Origin: JAHEAO01 sp037968535
GTDB taxonomy: Bacteria > Pseudomonadota > Alphaproteobacteria > Rhodobacterales > Rhodobacteraceae
Length of the DNA: 57,684 bases
Assembly (NCBI GenBank): GCA_037968535.1
Contig: JBBKVT010000187.1
Location: 1 to 57,684, forward strand
Reading direction: 5' to 3'
A program made the translations under genes and the position numbers. Shown in pieces: positions 1 to 7,674 of this stretch; position 1 is the first letter of the stretch; the number at the start of each line of letters is the position of its first letter. The notes beneath the pieces were generated by a model. It had not been told where the DNA came from. It searched no databases and saw only the letters and a list, made by a program, of their open reading frames with translations.

Positions 1-138
1 GGCGACGGTCCCTATGATCTGCACGTGAAAATCGCGCCGCCGGATTTTCCGCGCCATGACAAGACAAACGGCAAGCGCTACGCCAAAGAGGTCGAGGTCA
101 CGTTCAAGGGCATCAAGATCAAGACCGGCCGCGGCTGA
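1..138 (+). CDS. C-terminal end of an unidentified protein (cut by window edge)
   Basis: Frame 1 is open from the first base to a TGA at 136-138 and encodes 45 residues, beginning GDGPYDLHVKIAPPDFPRHD and ending IKTGRG. The alternating hydrophobic pattern and the Lys-rich tail suggest the last beta-strands of a soluble or periplasmic protein. The PYDL...PP...RHDKTNG pattern is faintly like the C-terminus of periplasmic iron-transporter (P19/FtrA-like) proteins, but the match is too weak to assign. The start lies outside the window. A copy of the convergent-end repeat follows about 30 bases after the stop. Confidence 0.6.
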   Translation, partial: GDGPYDLHVKIAPPDFPRHDKTNGKRYAKEVEVTFKGIKIKTGRG

Positions 139-160
139 CCTCGGCGGGGCACTGCTGCGG

Positions 161-205
161 CACGTGCGGATGCCTCCGGCGGGGATATTTGCGAACGGAT
201 GAACG
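161..205 (+). repeat. Convergent-end repeat, copy A
   Basis: This copy contains the exact core TGCCTCCGGCGGGGATATTT (171-190), followed by a purine-rich GCGAACGGATGAAC tail. It lies between the stop of the partial gene (138) and the stop of the opposing hypothetical gene (268). Three more copies occur in the window in the same setting. CCTCCGGCGG can form a small hairpin, so a role in 3'-end formation is possible, but this is inference. Confidence 0.75.
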
Positions 206-221
206 GGGCAGACCGCGCCTC

Positions 222-250
222 TTTTATTGTCTTTCAAATATCCCGGTTGG
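222..250 (-). repeat. Partial inverted copy of the convergent-end repeat
   Basis: Read on the minus strand, this stretch gives CCGGGATATTTGAAAGACAA followed by TAAAAGAG. That nearly duplicates the 3' half of copy D (near 41760). It lies just downstream of the stop of the minus-strand gene at 268, so in this gap each converging gene has its own element pointing outward. Confidence 0.55.
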
Positions 251-267
251 AGTCGGGTCAAGAAATG

Positions 268-648
268 TCAGTTGGCGCGGATGACACGCGCCTTTATCAG
301 GCCGAGCCGGCGCGTCAGTTTCGCCGTTTTCAAAGCCTGGACCAGCCGGTCGCTCAGGTTTGCCGATCGCAGCACGTCCGCGAACTCGGATGAAACCGTG
401 AAGCCGCCTCCGGCACGAAAAATATCGGGCTGGCGGCCAAAGGTCTTGTCTGGATACTTGCCATACATTTCCTGCGGAAACCGCTCTCGCGGAAGCGGTT
501 CGCCTGCGTAATTGCGTCGCGCCGTGCCACCGGAAAGCTGGTAATCTTCCAGCGATCTGTCGGAATCGAAGCCTTTGATCAAAGTAGAGTCCCGCGGAAC
601 CTGGCTGACCCAAACACCACCTGTCATCTGCACGACCTCACGTTTCAT
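268..648 (-). CDS. Hypothetical protein
   Basis: A 126-residue protein if started at the ATG at 648 (MKREVVQMTGG). The frame also extends to a TTG at 720, but that extension has no convincing ribosome site. The sequence is polar and charged, has no signal peptide or membrane segment, and contains a YGKYPDKTFGRQPDIFRAGGGF stretch (written here in pieces: YGKYPDKTFGRQ then PDIFRAGGGF). That stretch and the following VSSEFADVLR resemble immunity-like Imm11/DUF1629 proteins. The C-terminus does not continue that resemblance, so truncation or divergence is possible. Function is not assigned. It is transcribed away from pntB, with a 20-base palindrome upstream at 842-861. Confidence 0.5.
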   Translation of the reverse strand: MKREVVQMTGGVWVSQVPRDSTLIKGFDSDRSLEDYQLSGGTARRNYAGEPLPRERFPQEMYGKYPDKTFGRQPDIFRAGGGFTVSSEFADVLRSANLSDRLVQALKTAKLTRRLGLIKARVIRAN

Positions 649-841
649 GTCGCTGATATTGGACTCGGACGGACATTTCACAGTCAAACCCTTCGGCCTA
701 CCCGCATGTGCCGCCAGCAAAGCCGAACGGGGACGACGGACAGAGTCTCGGCGAGGCTCCGTTTCGCGGAAACCGGGCCGTTCGGGGTTTCCAAATGGTT
801 AACGGAAAATCCCAATGCGTTGCTTTCAAACGCAAAGCCTA

Positions 842-861
842 TCTGTCCACATGTGGACAGA
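842..861. promoter_or_regulatory. 20-base perfect palindrome, possible operator or terminator stem
   Basis: The sequence TCTGTCCACATGTGGACAGA is its own reverse complement. It lies 8 bases past the TGA (870-872) that would end an unbroken pntB frame, and about 190 bases upstream of the hypothetical gene starting at 648. It has no loop and no T-run. This looks more like a dimeric regulator site than an intrinsic terminator, but no binding protein can be named. Confidence 0.4.
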
Positions 862-869
862 CGGTCGAT

Positions 870-935
870 TCAGTCGATCAAAGGCAGCAGGCTGTCGATC
901 GAGGCCTTGGCATCGCCGTAAAACATCAGGGTGAT
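870..935 (-). other. In-frame remnant of the pntB C-terminus beyond a premature stop
   Basis: Immediately after the TAA at 936-938, the same frame continues ITLMFYGDAKASIDSLLPLID and then TGA (870-872). This is the conserved end of PntB: the FGDAK/YGDAKAS segment of the NADP(H)-binding domain III. The family normally reads roughly YKENT-MFYGDAK here; the window has YK-stop-ITLMFYGDAK. The tail is intact apart from the stop codon. Confidence 0.8.
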
Positions 936-2243
936 TTACTTGTAAATGATCGGGTTCTCGATGCCGGTATACCCCGTCCCCTGGCCGCGCTTGGACACGA
1001 AGACCTGCTTGGCTTTCCACACCTCCAACACCGGCATGCCCGCGATCGGGCTGTTGGGGTCATCCTGTGCCGCCGGGTTCACGATGTCGTTCGACCCGAT
1101 CACGATGGCCACATCGGTCGACGGGAAATCCGCGTTGATCTCGTCCATCTCCAGCACGATGTCATAGGGCACCCTCGCCTCTGCCAGCAACACGTTCATG
1201 TGCCCCGGCAGTCGACCCGCAACGGGGTGGATCGCGAAACGCACCTCTTTGCCCGCCGCGCGCAGCTTGCGGGTCAGCTCGCTGACCGACTGCTGCGCCT
1301 GCGCCACCGCCATGCCGTAACCCGGGATGATGATCACTGAATCAGCGTCGTTCAGCGCCGCCGCGACCCCTTCGGCGTCGATCGCGATCTGCTCGCCCTC
1401 CACCGCCATCGCCGGGCCGGTGGTGTTGCCGAAACCGCCCAGGATCACGCTGAGGAAATGCCGGTTCATCGCGCGGCACATGATGTAGGACAGGATCGCG
1501 CCCGAAGATCCGACCAGCGCGCCGGTGACGATCAGCAGGTCATTGCCCAAGAGGAACCCGGTCGCCGCCGCCGCCCAGCCGGAATAGCTGTTGAGCATCG
1601 ACACCACCACCGGCATGTCGGCGCCGCCAATCGCCATCACCAGATGCGCGCCCAGCACGAAGGCCAGCAGCGTCATCAGATACAGTGTCCACGACCCCGA
1701 CCCGTTCATATAGCCGACCAGCAGCAACAGCGACAGGCTGACCATCAGGATGTTCCAGACATGCCGTCCCGGCAGGATCAGCGCCTTGCCGCCGATCCGG
1801 CCCGCCAGCTTGCCGTAGGCGATGATCGAGCCGGTGAAGGTCACCGCACCGATGAAGACGCCCAGGAAAACTTCGATCTCGTGGATCACCTCTTCTGCAT
1901 GGGTCGGGAACAGATGCGATGTCAGGTCAGAGTTGAGCCCGATGAACACCGCCGCAAGGCCGACGAAGCTGTGCAGTGCTGCCACCAGCTGCGGCATGCC
2001 GGTCATCTCGACCCGCTGTGCGACTACCGTGCCGAGACCTGCGCCGATGATCAGCACGATGATCAGCAACGGGCCAATCACAACCTGCGGCCCGAGGATC
2101 GTCGCAAAGACCGCCACGGCCATGCCGACGATGCCGTACCAGACGGCGCGCTTGGCTTTTTCCTGATTGGAAAGGCCGCCGAGCGCGAGGATGAAAAGAA
2201 CCGATGCCGCGATGTAAGCGGCGGTTTGGATACCGAATGACAT
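936..2243 (-). CDS. pntB: NAD(P) transhydrogenase subunit beta, apparently truncated by an in-frame stop
   Basis: PntB forms, with PntA, the membrane proton-translocating transhydrogenase that couples hydride transfer from NADH to NADP+ to proton entry. Residues 1-260 are strongly hydrophobic (about nine membrane segments). The C-terminal part is the NADP-binding domain III, with the GYGMAVAQAQ motif and the KRGQGTGYTGIENP segment that contacts NADP. The frame stops at TAA after IIYK (435 residues; the family is about 460). Twenty-one further conserved residues follow in the same frame (870-935). Either the allele lacks the last strand and helix of domain III, the stop is read through, or the base is a sequencing error. 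The gene starts 14 bases after pntA and is presumably co-transcribed with it. Confidence 0.93.
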   Translation of the reverse strand: MSFGIQTAAYIAASVLFILALGGLSNQEKAKRAVWYGIVGMAVAVFATILGPQVVIGPLLIIVLIIGAGLGTVVAQRVEMTGMPQLVAALHSFVGLAAVFIGLNSDLTSHLFPTHAEEVIHEIEVFLGVFIGAVTFTGSIIAYGKLAGRIGGKALILPGRHVWNILMVSLSLLLLVGYMNGSGSWTLYLMTLLAFVLGAHLVMAIGGADMPVVVSMLNSYSGWAAAATGFLLGNDLLIVTGALVGSSGAILSYIMCRAMNRHFLSVILGGFGNTTGPAMAVEGEQIAIDAEGVAAALNDADSVIIIPGYGMAVAQAQQSVSELTRKLRAAGKEVRFAIHPVAGRLPGHMNVLLAEARVPYDIVLEMDEINADFPSTDVAIVIGSNDIVNPAAQDDPNSPIAGMPVLEVWKAKQVFVSKRGQGTGYTGIENPIIYK

Positions 2244-2257
2244 GGTCTGCCCCCCGC

Positions 2258-3877
2258 TCAGGATTTCTGGAACATCTGCAACATCCGCCGGGTGACCATG
2301 AAGCCGCCGACGATGTTGATGGTGGCGATCAGCACGGAGATCGCCGCAAGGATCGTGACGATCCAGCCCCCCGACCCGATCTGCAACAGCGCGCCCAGCA
2401 CAATGATGCCGGAGATTGCGTTGGTCACCGACATCAAAGGTGTGTGCAGCGAGTGACTGACCCCCCAGATGACCTGAAAGCCGATGAAGACCGACAACAC
2501 GAAGACGATGAAATGCTGCATGAAACTGGGTGGCGCATAGGCCCCGACAAACAGCATCACCAACGCGCCGACCGCGAGCAGGATGATCTGGCTTTGCGTG
2601 GACTTTCGGAACGCCACGGCCTCGGCGGCCAGCTTTTCCTCACGGGTCATTTCCTTGGCGGCGGGTTTCGGCTTTTGCACCGCAATCGCCTGCACTTTCG
2701 GCGGCGGTGGCGGGAAGGTGATCTTGTCCTTGTAGGTCACCGTCGCGCCCCGGATCACGTCGTCTTCCATGTCGTGATTGATCTTGCCGTTCTTGTCGGG
2801 CGTCAGATCGCTCAGCATGTGCCGCACGTTGTTGGAATAGAGCGTGCTGGCCTGTGCGGCCATCCGGCTGGGAAAATCGGTGTAGCCGACAATGGTCACG
2901 CCATTCTTGGTGACGATCTTCTCGTCGGGCACCGTCAACTCGCAGTTGCCGCCGCGTTCAGCGGCCAGATCGACGATCACCGAGCCGGGCTTCATCATCT
3001 CGACCATGTCCTTGGTCCAGAGCTTCGGCGCCGGGCGTCCGGGGATCAGCGCCGTGGTGATGACGATATCCATGTCGGGCGCAAGTTCGCGGAATTTCTT
3101 CAGCTGCGCCTCGCGGAATTCCGGGCTGGAGGGGGCCGCATAGCCACCTGTCGCGGCACCGTCCTGCGCTGCTTCAGCGAAATCGAGATAGACGAACTCG
3201 GCGCCCATCGACTCGATCTGCTCAGCCACTTCGGGGCGCACGTCGAACGCATAGGTGATTGCGCCCAATGACGTCGAGGTGCCGATCGCGGCAAGCCCCG
3301 CGACGCCAGCGCCGACCACCAGCACCTTGGCCGGCGGCACCTTGCCGGCGGCTGTCACCTGGCCGGTGAAGAACCGGCCGAAATTGTTGCCAGCCTCGAT
3401 GACCGCCCGGTAGCCCGCGATATTGGCCATCGATGACAGCGCGTCCATCTTTTGCGCCCGCGAAATTCGCGGCACCATGTCCATCGCGATGACATTGGCG
3501 CCCTTGTCCTTGGCCAGTTCCATCAGCTTTTCGTTCTGGCCGGGGTAGAAAAAAGAGATCAGCGTCTGGCCCTTGCTCAGTCGCTTCGCCTCTGCCGTCG
3601 AAGGCGGGCGCACCTTGACGACCACATCGGCAGCGTTCCAGAGCGCGGCGGCGGTCTTGACCACCTCGACGCCCGCCGCCTTGTAGGTGGCATCCGAAAA
3701 TCCGGCAGCACTGCCCGCGCCAGTTTCAATCAGGCAATCATAGCCCAGTTTCTGCAACTGAACGGCGCTGTCGGGGGTCATCGCGATCCGCGCTTCGCCC
3801 TCAAATATTTCCTTCGGTGCCCCGATTTTCACGTATCCTGTCCCCTTTGCAGTCGTTTCGACCTTGTGCGCTGACAT
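2258..3877 (-). CDS. pntA: NAD(P) transhydrogenase subunit alpha
   Basis: A 539-residue PntA with the NAD-binding domain I and the short membrane domain II fused in one chain. Family landmarks are the N-terminal GAPKEIFEGEARIAMTPDS, the RISRAQKMDALSSMANIAGY segment, and the Rossmann motif VVGAGVAGLAAI (about residue 185). Three to four hydrophobic helices follow residue 430. A KVQAIAVQKPKPAAKE linker separates the soluble and membrane parts. The start MSAHKVETT is unusually extended compared with E. coli but is the natural ATG. It is first in the pntAB operon. A GTTTGCGCAAAC palindrome lies 46 bases upstream. Confidence 0.96.
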   Translation of the reverse strand: MSAHKVETTAKGTGYVKIGAPKEIFEGEARIAMTPDSAVQLQKLGYDCLIETGAGSAAGFSDATYKAAGVEVVKTAAALWNAADVVVKVRPPSTAEAKRLSKGQTLISFFYPGQNEKLMELAKDKGANVIAMDMVPRISRAQKMDALSSMANIAGYRAVIEAGNNFGRFFTGQVTAAGKVPPAKVLVVGAGVAGLAAIGTSTSLGAITYAFDVRPEVAEQIESMGAEFVYLDFAEAAQDGAATGGYAAPSSPEFREAQLKKFRELAPDMDIVITTALIPGRPAPKLWTKDMVEMMKPGSVIVDLAAERGGNCELTVPDEKIVTKNGVTIVGYTDFPSRMAAQASTLYSNNVRHMLSDLTPDKNGKINHDMEDDVIRGATVTYKDKITFPPPPPKVQAIAVQKPKPAAKEMTREEKLAAEAVAFRKSTQSQIILLAVGALVMLFVGAYAPPSFMQHFIVFVLSVFIGFQVIWGVSHSLHTPLMSVTNAISGIIVLGALLQIGSGGWIVTILAAISVLIATINIVGGFMVTRRMLQMFQKS

Positions 3878-3923
3878 CTTGTATAACCCAGCCGGAACGC
3901 GTCACAAGGCAATGAAACGCATT

Positions 3924-3935
3924 GTTTGCGCAAAC
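3924..3935. promoter_or_regulatory. 12-base palindrome GTTTGCGCAAAC upstream of pntA
   Basis: This perfect palindrome lies 46 bases upstream of the pntA ATG and abuts the stop codon of the upstream methyltransferase gene. The placement suits an operator over the pntAB promoter. The core resembles the TTTGCAAA half-sites seen near pccB, but the centre differs, so I do not assign it to the same regulator. Confidence 0.35.
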
Positions 3936-4382
3936 TTACAGCCATCGCCGGGTGCTGTCACACCAATCGGCGAAATCCCCGCCGAAACCGGCACGCAATC
4001 GCTTCTCTTCGGGGCGGATGAAGCGCTGGGTGATCAGCCAGAGGAACACCGGAATCAGTGGCAGCGCCAGCACGGCGCCCCACCACAGGATCGCTCCGGT
4101 CAGGATCAGCGCATCGCCCAGATAGATCGGATTGCGGCTGAACCGGAATACGCCTTTTGTCACCAGCGCCGCGGGCTGGCGATGCGGAATGATTGTGGTG
4201 CGTGCCCGGCGCATCTGAATGACCGCCAGCAGCATCAGCACCAACCCGGTCCCGATCAACGTCCGACCAGTGACGCGCAGCCAACCTGACTCGGCTGTCA
4301 GACCCGGGAACCAATGCCCAATTGCCCAGCCCAAGGCCATGAACCCGGCCAGCCAGATCGGCGGCAGATCAAGCCATTTCAT
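3936..4382 (-). CDS. Isoprenylcysteine carboxyl methyltransferase / PEMT-family membrane protein
   Basis: A 148-residue integral membrane protein with about four hydrophobic helices. The conserved core LVTKGVFRFSRNPIYLGDAL is the SAM-dependent ICMT/PEMT motif (G-x-F-x-x-x-R-N-P-x-Y), followed by a C-terminal RPEEKRLRAGFGGDFADW that matches the family E-E-x-x-L-x-x-x-F-G-x-x-Y region. Bacterial members methylate phospholipids or unknown small substrates; the substrate here cannot be deduced. It is divergent from the kynurenine genes and upstream of pntA on the same strand, but too little is visible to say it is in that operon. Confidence 0.8.
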   Translation of the reverse strand: MKWLDLPPIWLAGFMALGWAIGHWFPGLTAESGWLRVTGRTLIGTGLVLMLLAVIQMRRARTTIIPHRQPAALVTKGVFRFSRNPIYLGDALILTGAILWWGAVLALPLIPVFLWLITQRFIRPEEKRLRAGFGGDFADWCDSTRRWL

Positions 4383-4409
4383 GCAAAGCCTCCCGCTTCG
4401 GATTCCGTC

Positions 4410-4429
4410 ATATTCATCAAAACGAATAT
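4410..4429. promoter_or_regulatory. Inverted repeat ATATTC-N8-GAATAT in a divergent promoter region
   Basis: The 6-base arms are perfect and lie in the AT-rich 117-base gap between the divergently transcribed methyltransferase gene and the SDR-kynU-kynA genes. The position fits an operator for one or both promoters. In other proteobacteria kyn genes are controlled by the Lrp/AsnC-type KynR, but no such gene is present in the window and the link is only a suggestion. Confidence 0.35.
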
Positions 4430-4499
4430 TATCGCATTGTGCAACCCCTTGCAGCCACGGGGCACCCGCGTCACTCTGGCACGCGAGCGGAGGAAAGCC

Positions 4500-5264
4500 A
4501 TGTCTCAGTCACTTCAAGGCCGCCACGCCGTTGTCACCGGCGGCGGCACCGGCATCGGGCTTGCCATTGCAGAAGCGCTAGCAGAGGCCGGGGCCGAGGT
4601 CACCATCACCGGCCGCCGCGCCGAGGTGCTGGAGGACGCAGCCAAGTCGCAGCCCCGCCTCTATCCACTTGTTATGGACGTCGCGGATGAGGCCAGCGTC
4701 GTCACCGGCATCGAGGCCGCCGTCGCCGCGCACGGGCCGGTCACCATCTGCATCGCCAATGCGGGCATCGCCGAGGGCCGGTCGTTGTTGAAATCCGACA
4801 TGGCGTTCTGGCGCAATATCATGGCGACCAACCTTGACGGAGCCTACCTGACGATCCGCGAATGCCTGACGACGATGCGGGATCAGGACTGGGGCAGGGT
4901 CATCGCGATCTCGTCGATCGCCGGGGTCCGCGGGTTGAAGGGCGCACCCGCCTATACCGCGTCCAAACACGGGCTGATTGGCCTGATCCGCGGCTTGTCC
5001 GAAGATTTCATCGGCTCGCCCATCACCTTCAACGCGCTCTGCCCCGGCTATGTCGACACCGCCATCGTCGAGCGCAACGTCGCCGCCATCTCGGCCCGCG
5101 CCGGGGTCAGCCCCGAGGACGCGCTGCAACTGATGGTCAGCGCAAACCGCCACAAACGCCTGATCGCCCCGTCCGAGGTCGCCGCCGCCGCACTTTGGCT
5201 TTGCAATCCAGGATCCGAAAGCGTTAACGGCCAGACAATCGAAATCGCCGGCGGCCAGATGTAG
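4500..5264 (+). CDS. Short-chain dehydrogenase/reductase, first gene of the kynurenine cluster
   Basis: A 254-residue classical SDR. The start is the ATG at 4500 because GGAGGAAAG lies just upstream. The cofactor motif TGGGTGIG is at about residues 13-20, the NAG motif at about 87, and the catalytic Ser with YxxxK in AISSIAGVRGLKGAPAYTASK. The protein ends SVNGQTIEIAGGQM, a usual SDR terminus. It resembles 3-hydroxyacyl or 3-hydroxybutyrate-type dehydrogenases, but the substrate is unknown. It sits 35 bases before kynU on the same strand and probably belongs to that operon; a role in tryptophan or kynurenine catabolism is inferred from position only. Confidence 0.88.
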   Translation: MSQSLQGRHAVVTGGGTGIGLAIAEALAEAGAEVTITGRRAEVLEDAAKSQPRLYPLVMDVADEASVVTGIEAAVAAHGPVTICIANAGIAEGRSLLKSDMAFWRNIMATNLDGAYLTIRECLTTMRDQDWGRVIAISSIAGVRGLKGAPAYTASKHGLIGLIRGLSEDFIGSPITFNALCPGYVDTAIVERNVAAISARAGVSPEDALQLMVSANRHKRLIAPSEVAAAALWLCNPGSESVNGQTIEIAGGQM

Positions 5265-5299
5265 AACCCAAGACGCAACAGACCCAAAGGCAGATCGCC

Positions 5300-6490
5300 A
5301 TGGACTTTTCGCTAACCAAATCGCTTTTTCACATCCCGCAAGGCACTGTCTACCTTGACGGCAACTCGCTCGGCCCCCTACCCAAGGCCGCCGCCGCCCG
5401 CGTGGCGCAGGCAATCACCGACGAATGGGGCGAGATGCTGATCACCGGCTGGAACAGGGCCGGCTGGATGGCGCAGCCTGCACTTCTGGGCGACCGGATC
5501 GGCCGCCTGATCGGCGCTCCTCAAGGCACCGTGGTGCTGGGCGATACGCTGTCTATCAAGGTATACCAGGCCCTCGCCTCGGCGCTTGAAATGCGACCGG
5601 ACCGCAAGGTAATCCTTAGCGATTCCGGTAACTTCCCGTCCGACCTTTACATGGCCGACGGGCTCATCCGCTCGCTCGGCCAAGGCCACGAGTTGCGCGT
5701 CGTCGCCCCCGAAGAGGTCGCGGACAGCATCACCGATGATATCGCCGTGACGATGCTTACCGAGGTCGATTACCGCACCGGGCGGCTGCATGACATGGCG
5801 GCGCTGACCGCCAGGGCCCACGCCGCCGGCGCGCTGGCACTGTGGGATCTGGCGCATTCCGCCGGCGCGCTGCCGATCGATGTGACCGCAACCCGCGCCG
5901 ATTTCGCGGTCGGCTGCACCTACAAATATCTCAACTCCGGCCCCGGCGGCCCGGCCTTCATCTACGTCGCCCCCGCGCATGCCGACACCGTCCGCCCCGC
6001 CCTTTCCGGCTGGCTCGGTCACGAAGCACCGTTCGCGTTCGACCCCGACTACCGCCCCGGCAAAGGCATCGAGCGGATGCGCGTCGGCACCCCACCGGTG
6101 TTGCAAATGGCAGCGCTCGAGGCGTCGCTCGACATCTGGGACCGCGCCGACATGGCCGAGGTGCGCAAGAAATCCATCGAGTTGACCCAGCTGTTCATCA
6201 AGCTGGTCGAAGCCGCCTGCCCCGGTCTCACGCTCGCCTCTCCGCGCGACCCCGCCCAGCGCGGCTCGCAGGTGTCGTTCCGCTTCCCGCAAGGTTACGC
6301 GGTGATGCAGGCGCTGATCGCGCGCGGCGTCATCGGCGATTTCCGCGCCCCCGACACCATGCGCTTTGGCTTCACGCCGCTTTACATCGACGAGGGCGAC
6401 GTGCGCGAAGGCGTACGGATCCTGGCGGATGTGATCCAGAACCGCCTCTGGGACCGCCCGGAATACCAAACCCGCGCCCGGGTGACATGA
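5300..6490 (+). CDS. kynU: Kynureninase
   Basis: A PLP-dependent hydrolase that cleaves kynurenine to anthranilate and alanine. The 396-residue length is normal. Landmarks are VYLDGNSLGPLPKAAAARV near the N-terminus, the WDLAHSAGALPID segment holding the Asp that contacts PLP, and DFAVGCTYKYLNSGPGGPAF with Lys209 as the likely Schiff-base lysine. The C-terminal domain carries GDFRAPDTMRFGFTPLY, a family hallmark. It is followed after 7 bases by kynA, so the two are certainly co-transcribed. No kynurenine formamidase gene is seen in the window. Confidence 0.96.
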   Translation: MDFSLTKSLFHIPQGTVYLDGNSLGPLPKAAAARVAQAITDEWGEMLITGWNRAGWMAQPALLGDRIGRLIGAPQGTVVLGDTLSIKVYQALASALEMRPDRKVILSDSGNFPSDLYMADGLIRSLGQGHELRVVAPEEVADSITDDIAVTMLTEVDYRTGRLHDMAALTARAHAAGALALWDLAHSAGALPIDVTATRADFAVGCTYKYLNSGPGGPAFIYVAPAHADTVRPALSGWLGHEAPFAFDPDYRPGKGIERMRVGTPPVLQMAALEASLDIWDRADMAEVRKKSIELTQLFIKLVEAACPGLTLASPRDPAQRGSQVSFRFPQGYAVMQALIARGVIGDFRAPDTMRFGFTPLYIDEGDVREGVRILADVIQNRLWDRPEYQTRARVT

Positions 6491-6497
6491 GGACACC

Positions 6498-7334
6498 ATG
6501 ACCGAACCTTACAACCCCGCCAGCGAAGGCGCCGAGATGTCGTTTGACGGGCGAATGTCCTATTCCGACTACCTGTCGCTCGACGCGATCCTGACCGCAC
6601 AGCATCCCCGCTCGGATGCCCATGACGAGATGCTGTTCATCATTCAGCACCAGACCTCGGAACTTTGGATGCGGCTGGCGATCCACGAACTCGACGCCGC
6701 CCGCGCCGCCCTGGCCGAAGGTCGGTTGCGGCCCGCCTTCAAGATGCTGGCGCGGGTGGCGCGGATTTTCGAGCAACTCAATAACGCCTGGGATGTCCTG
6801 CGCACCATGACGCCGTCGGAGTATACGGAATTCCGGCCCAGTCTCGGACAGTCGTCGGGCTTTCAAAGCTGGCAATACCGGCTGATCGAATTCATCGTCG
6901 GCAACCGCAATGCCGCAATGCTGAAACCGCATGAGCACCGACCCGAGATTCTGGCCAAGCTGACCGCCGAACTGGCGCAGCCGAGCCTGTATGATCTGGC
7001 CCTGCGCGCACTCGACAGTGCAGGCCTCGCCGTGCCGAAAGCCGTGCTGTCGCGCGATCTGTCGGAGCCTTACGGTGCGGATCCGGACGTGATGGCGGCT
7101 TGGATCAAGGTCTATAAAGACCCCGCAACGCACTGGGAACTTTACGAACTTGCCGAGAAGCTGATGGATTTTGAGGATTACTTTCGGCGCTGGCGTTTTA
7201 ATCACGTCACCACGGTCGAACGCGTCATCGGCTTCAAGCGCGGCACCGGCGGGACCAGCGGCACCGCCTATCTGCGCCGGATGCTGGATGTCGAGATCTT
7301 CCCCGAGCTTTGGCACCTTCGCACCGATCTTTAA
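6498..7334 (+). CDS. kynA: Tryptophan 2,3-dioxygenase
   Basis: A 278-residue heme dioxygenase that opens the indole ring of L-tryptophan to give N-formylkynurenine. Diagnostic stretches are MSYSDYLSLDAILTAQHP, FIIQHQTSELWMRL (with the substrate-site His), the FRPSLGQSSGFQSWQYR loop, and FNHVTTVERVIGFKRGTGGT, whose His236 is the likely proximal heme ligand. The GTGGTSG loop closes the active site. It starts 7 bases after kynU with a GAGGACACC leader. The 3' end is followed by an IS630-like remnant and a copy of the convergent-end repeat. Confidence 0.96.
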   Translation: MTEPYNPASEGAEMSFDGRMSYSDYLSLDAILTAQHPRSDAHDEMLFIIQHQTSELWMRLAIHELDAARAALAEGRLRPAFKMLARVARIFEQLNNAWDVLRTMTPSEYTEFRPSLGQSSGFQSWQYRLIEFIVGNRNAAMLKPHEHRPEILAKLTAELAQPSLYDLALRALDSAGLAVPKAVLSRDLSEPYGADPDVMAAWIKVYKDPATHWELYELAEKLMDFEDYFRRWRFNHVTTVERVIGFKRGTGGTSGTAYLRRMLDVEIFPELWHLRTDL

Positions 7335-7409
7335 AGCGTGATGACGAGACTCGGGTCAAGACTACACGATCCCACTGCACGACTGGTCGCCAAGGGGTGA
7401 GCGCCAGAT

Positions 7410-7612
7410 CGGCGGCGTTCCTCGATCCGCATGGCCGGAGCACATCTGCTGTTCCTGAACACCGACTGCCCCGGTTTTAATCTGATCGGACCGGTTTTTG
7501 CCAAGCTCAAACACTTGCTGCTAAAGGCGGCGGAACGCACCATCGAGGCGACGTGGAGACGGATCGGCAAACTGCTTGACCAGATCACAACGACAGAATG
7601 CACGGAAAGGGA
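7410..7612 (+). pseudogene. Decayed C-terminal fragment of an IS630-family transposase
   Basis: In the frame passing through the ATG at 7431, the stretch GAHLLFLNTDCPGFNLIGPV and then FAKLKHLLLKAAERTIEATW, RRIGKLLDQITTTEC aligns by eye with the C-terminus of IS630-type transposases. These normally read LLFLPPYSPDLNPIE, VFAKLKHLLRKAAERT-E-TWRRIG-LLD. The PPYSPDLNPIE active-site segment is degraded to NTDCPGFNLIGP, so the catalytic Glu is lost. No start, upstream domain or terminal inverted repeats are visible, and the frame runs on into unrelated sequence. This is a dead fragment between kynA and lolD. Confidence 0.75.
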
Positions 7613-7625
7613 TTGCGCAGTGGCT

Positions 7626-7674
7626 GCGCCACGACGCGGTGCCTTCGGCGAGGATATTTTAATCAAGAAGAAGC
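7626..7674 (+). repeat. Convergent-end repeat, copy B (diverged)
   Basis: It reads CGGTGCCTTCGGCGAGGATA and continues TTTTAATCAAGAAGAAG, matching the core with two substitutions plus a variable tail. It is preceded by a GTGGCTGCGCCAC hairpin. It lies between the stops of kynA (plus) and lolD (minus). Confidence 0.65.

Noticed and set aside
1458..2240. Long plus-strand open frames opposite pntB, and similar ones opposite pntA, kynU, proS and choV
   Set aside because: They are rich in His, Arg and Asp and have no family resemblance, as expected of antisense frames in GC-rich genes. The opposite strand is certain in each case.
3924..3935. GTTTGCGCAAAC as a PccR site at pntA
   Set aside because: The centre is GCGC rather than the TTTGCAAA of the pcc sites, and it is a single site without the paired 8-base period.
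4314..4499. N-terminal extension of the SDR frame to 4314
   Set aside because: It would run through the opposing methyltransferase gene and the inverted repeat. The ATG at 4500 has a strong GGAGG site and begins exactly at the family start.
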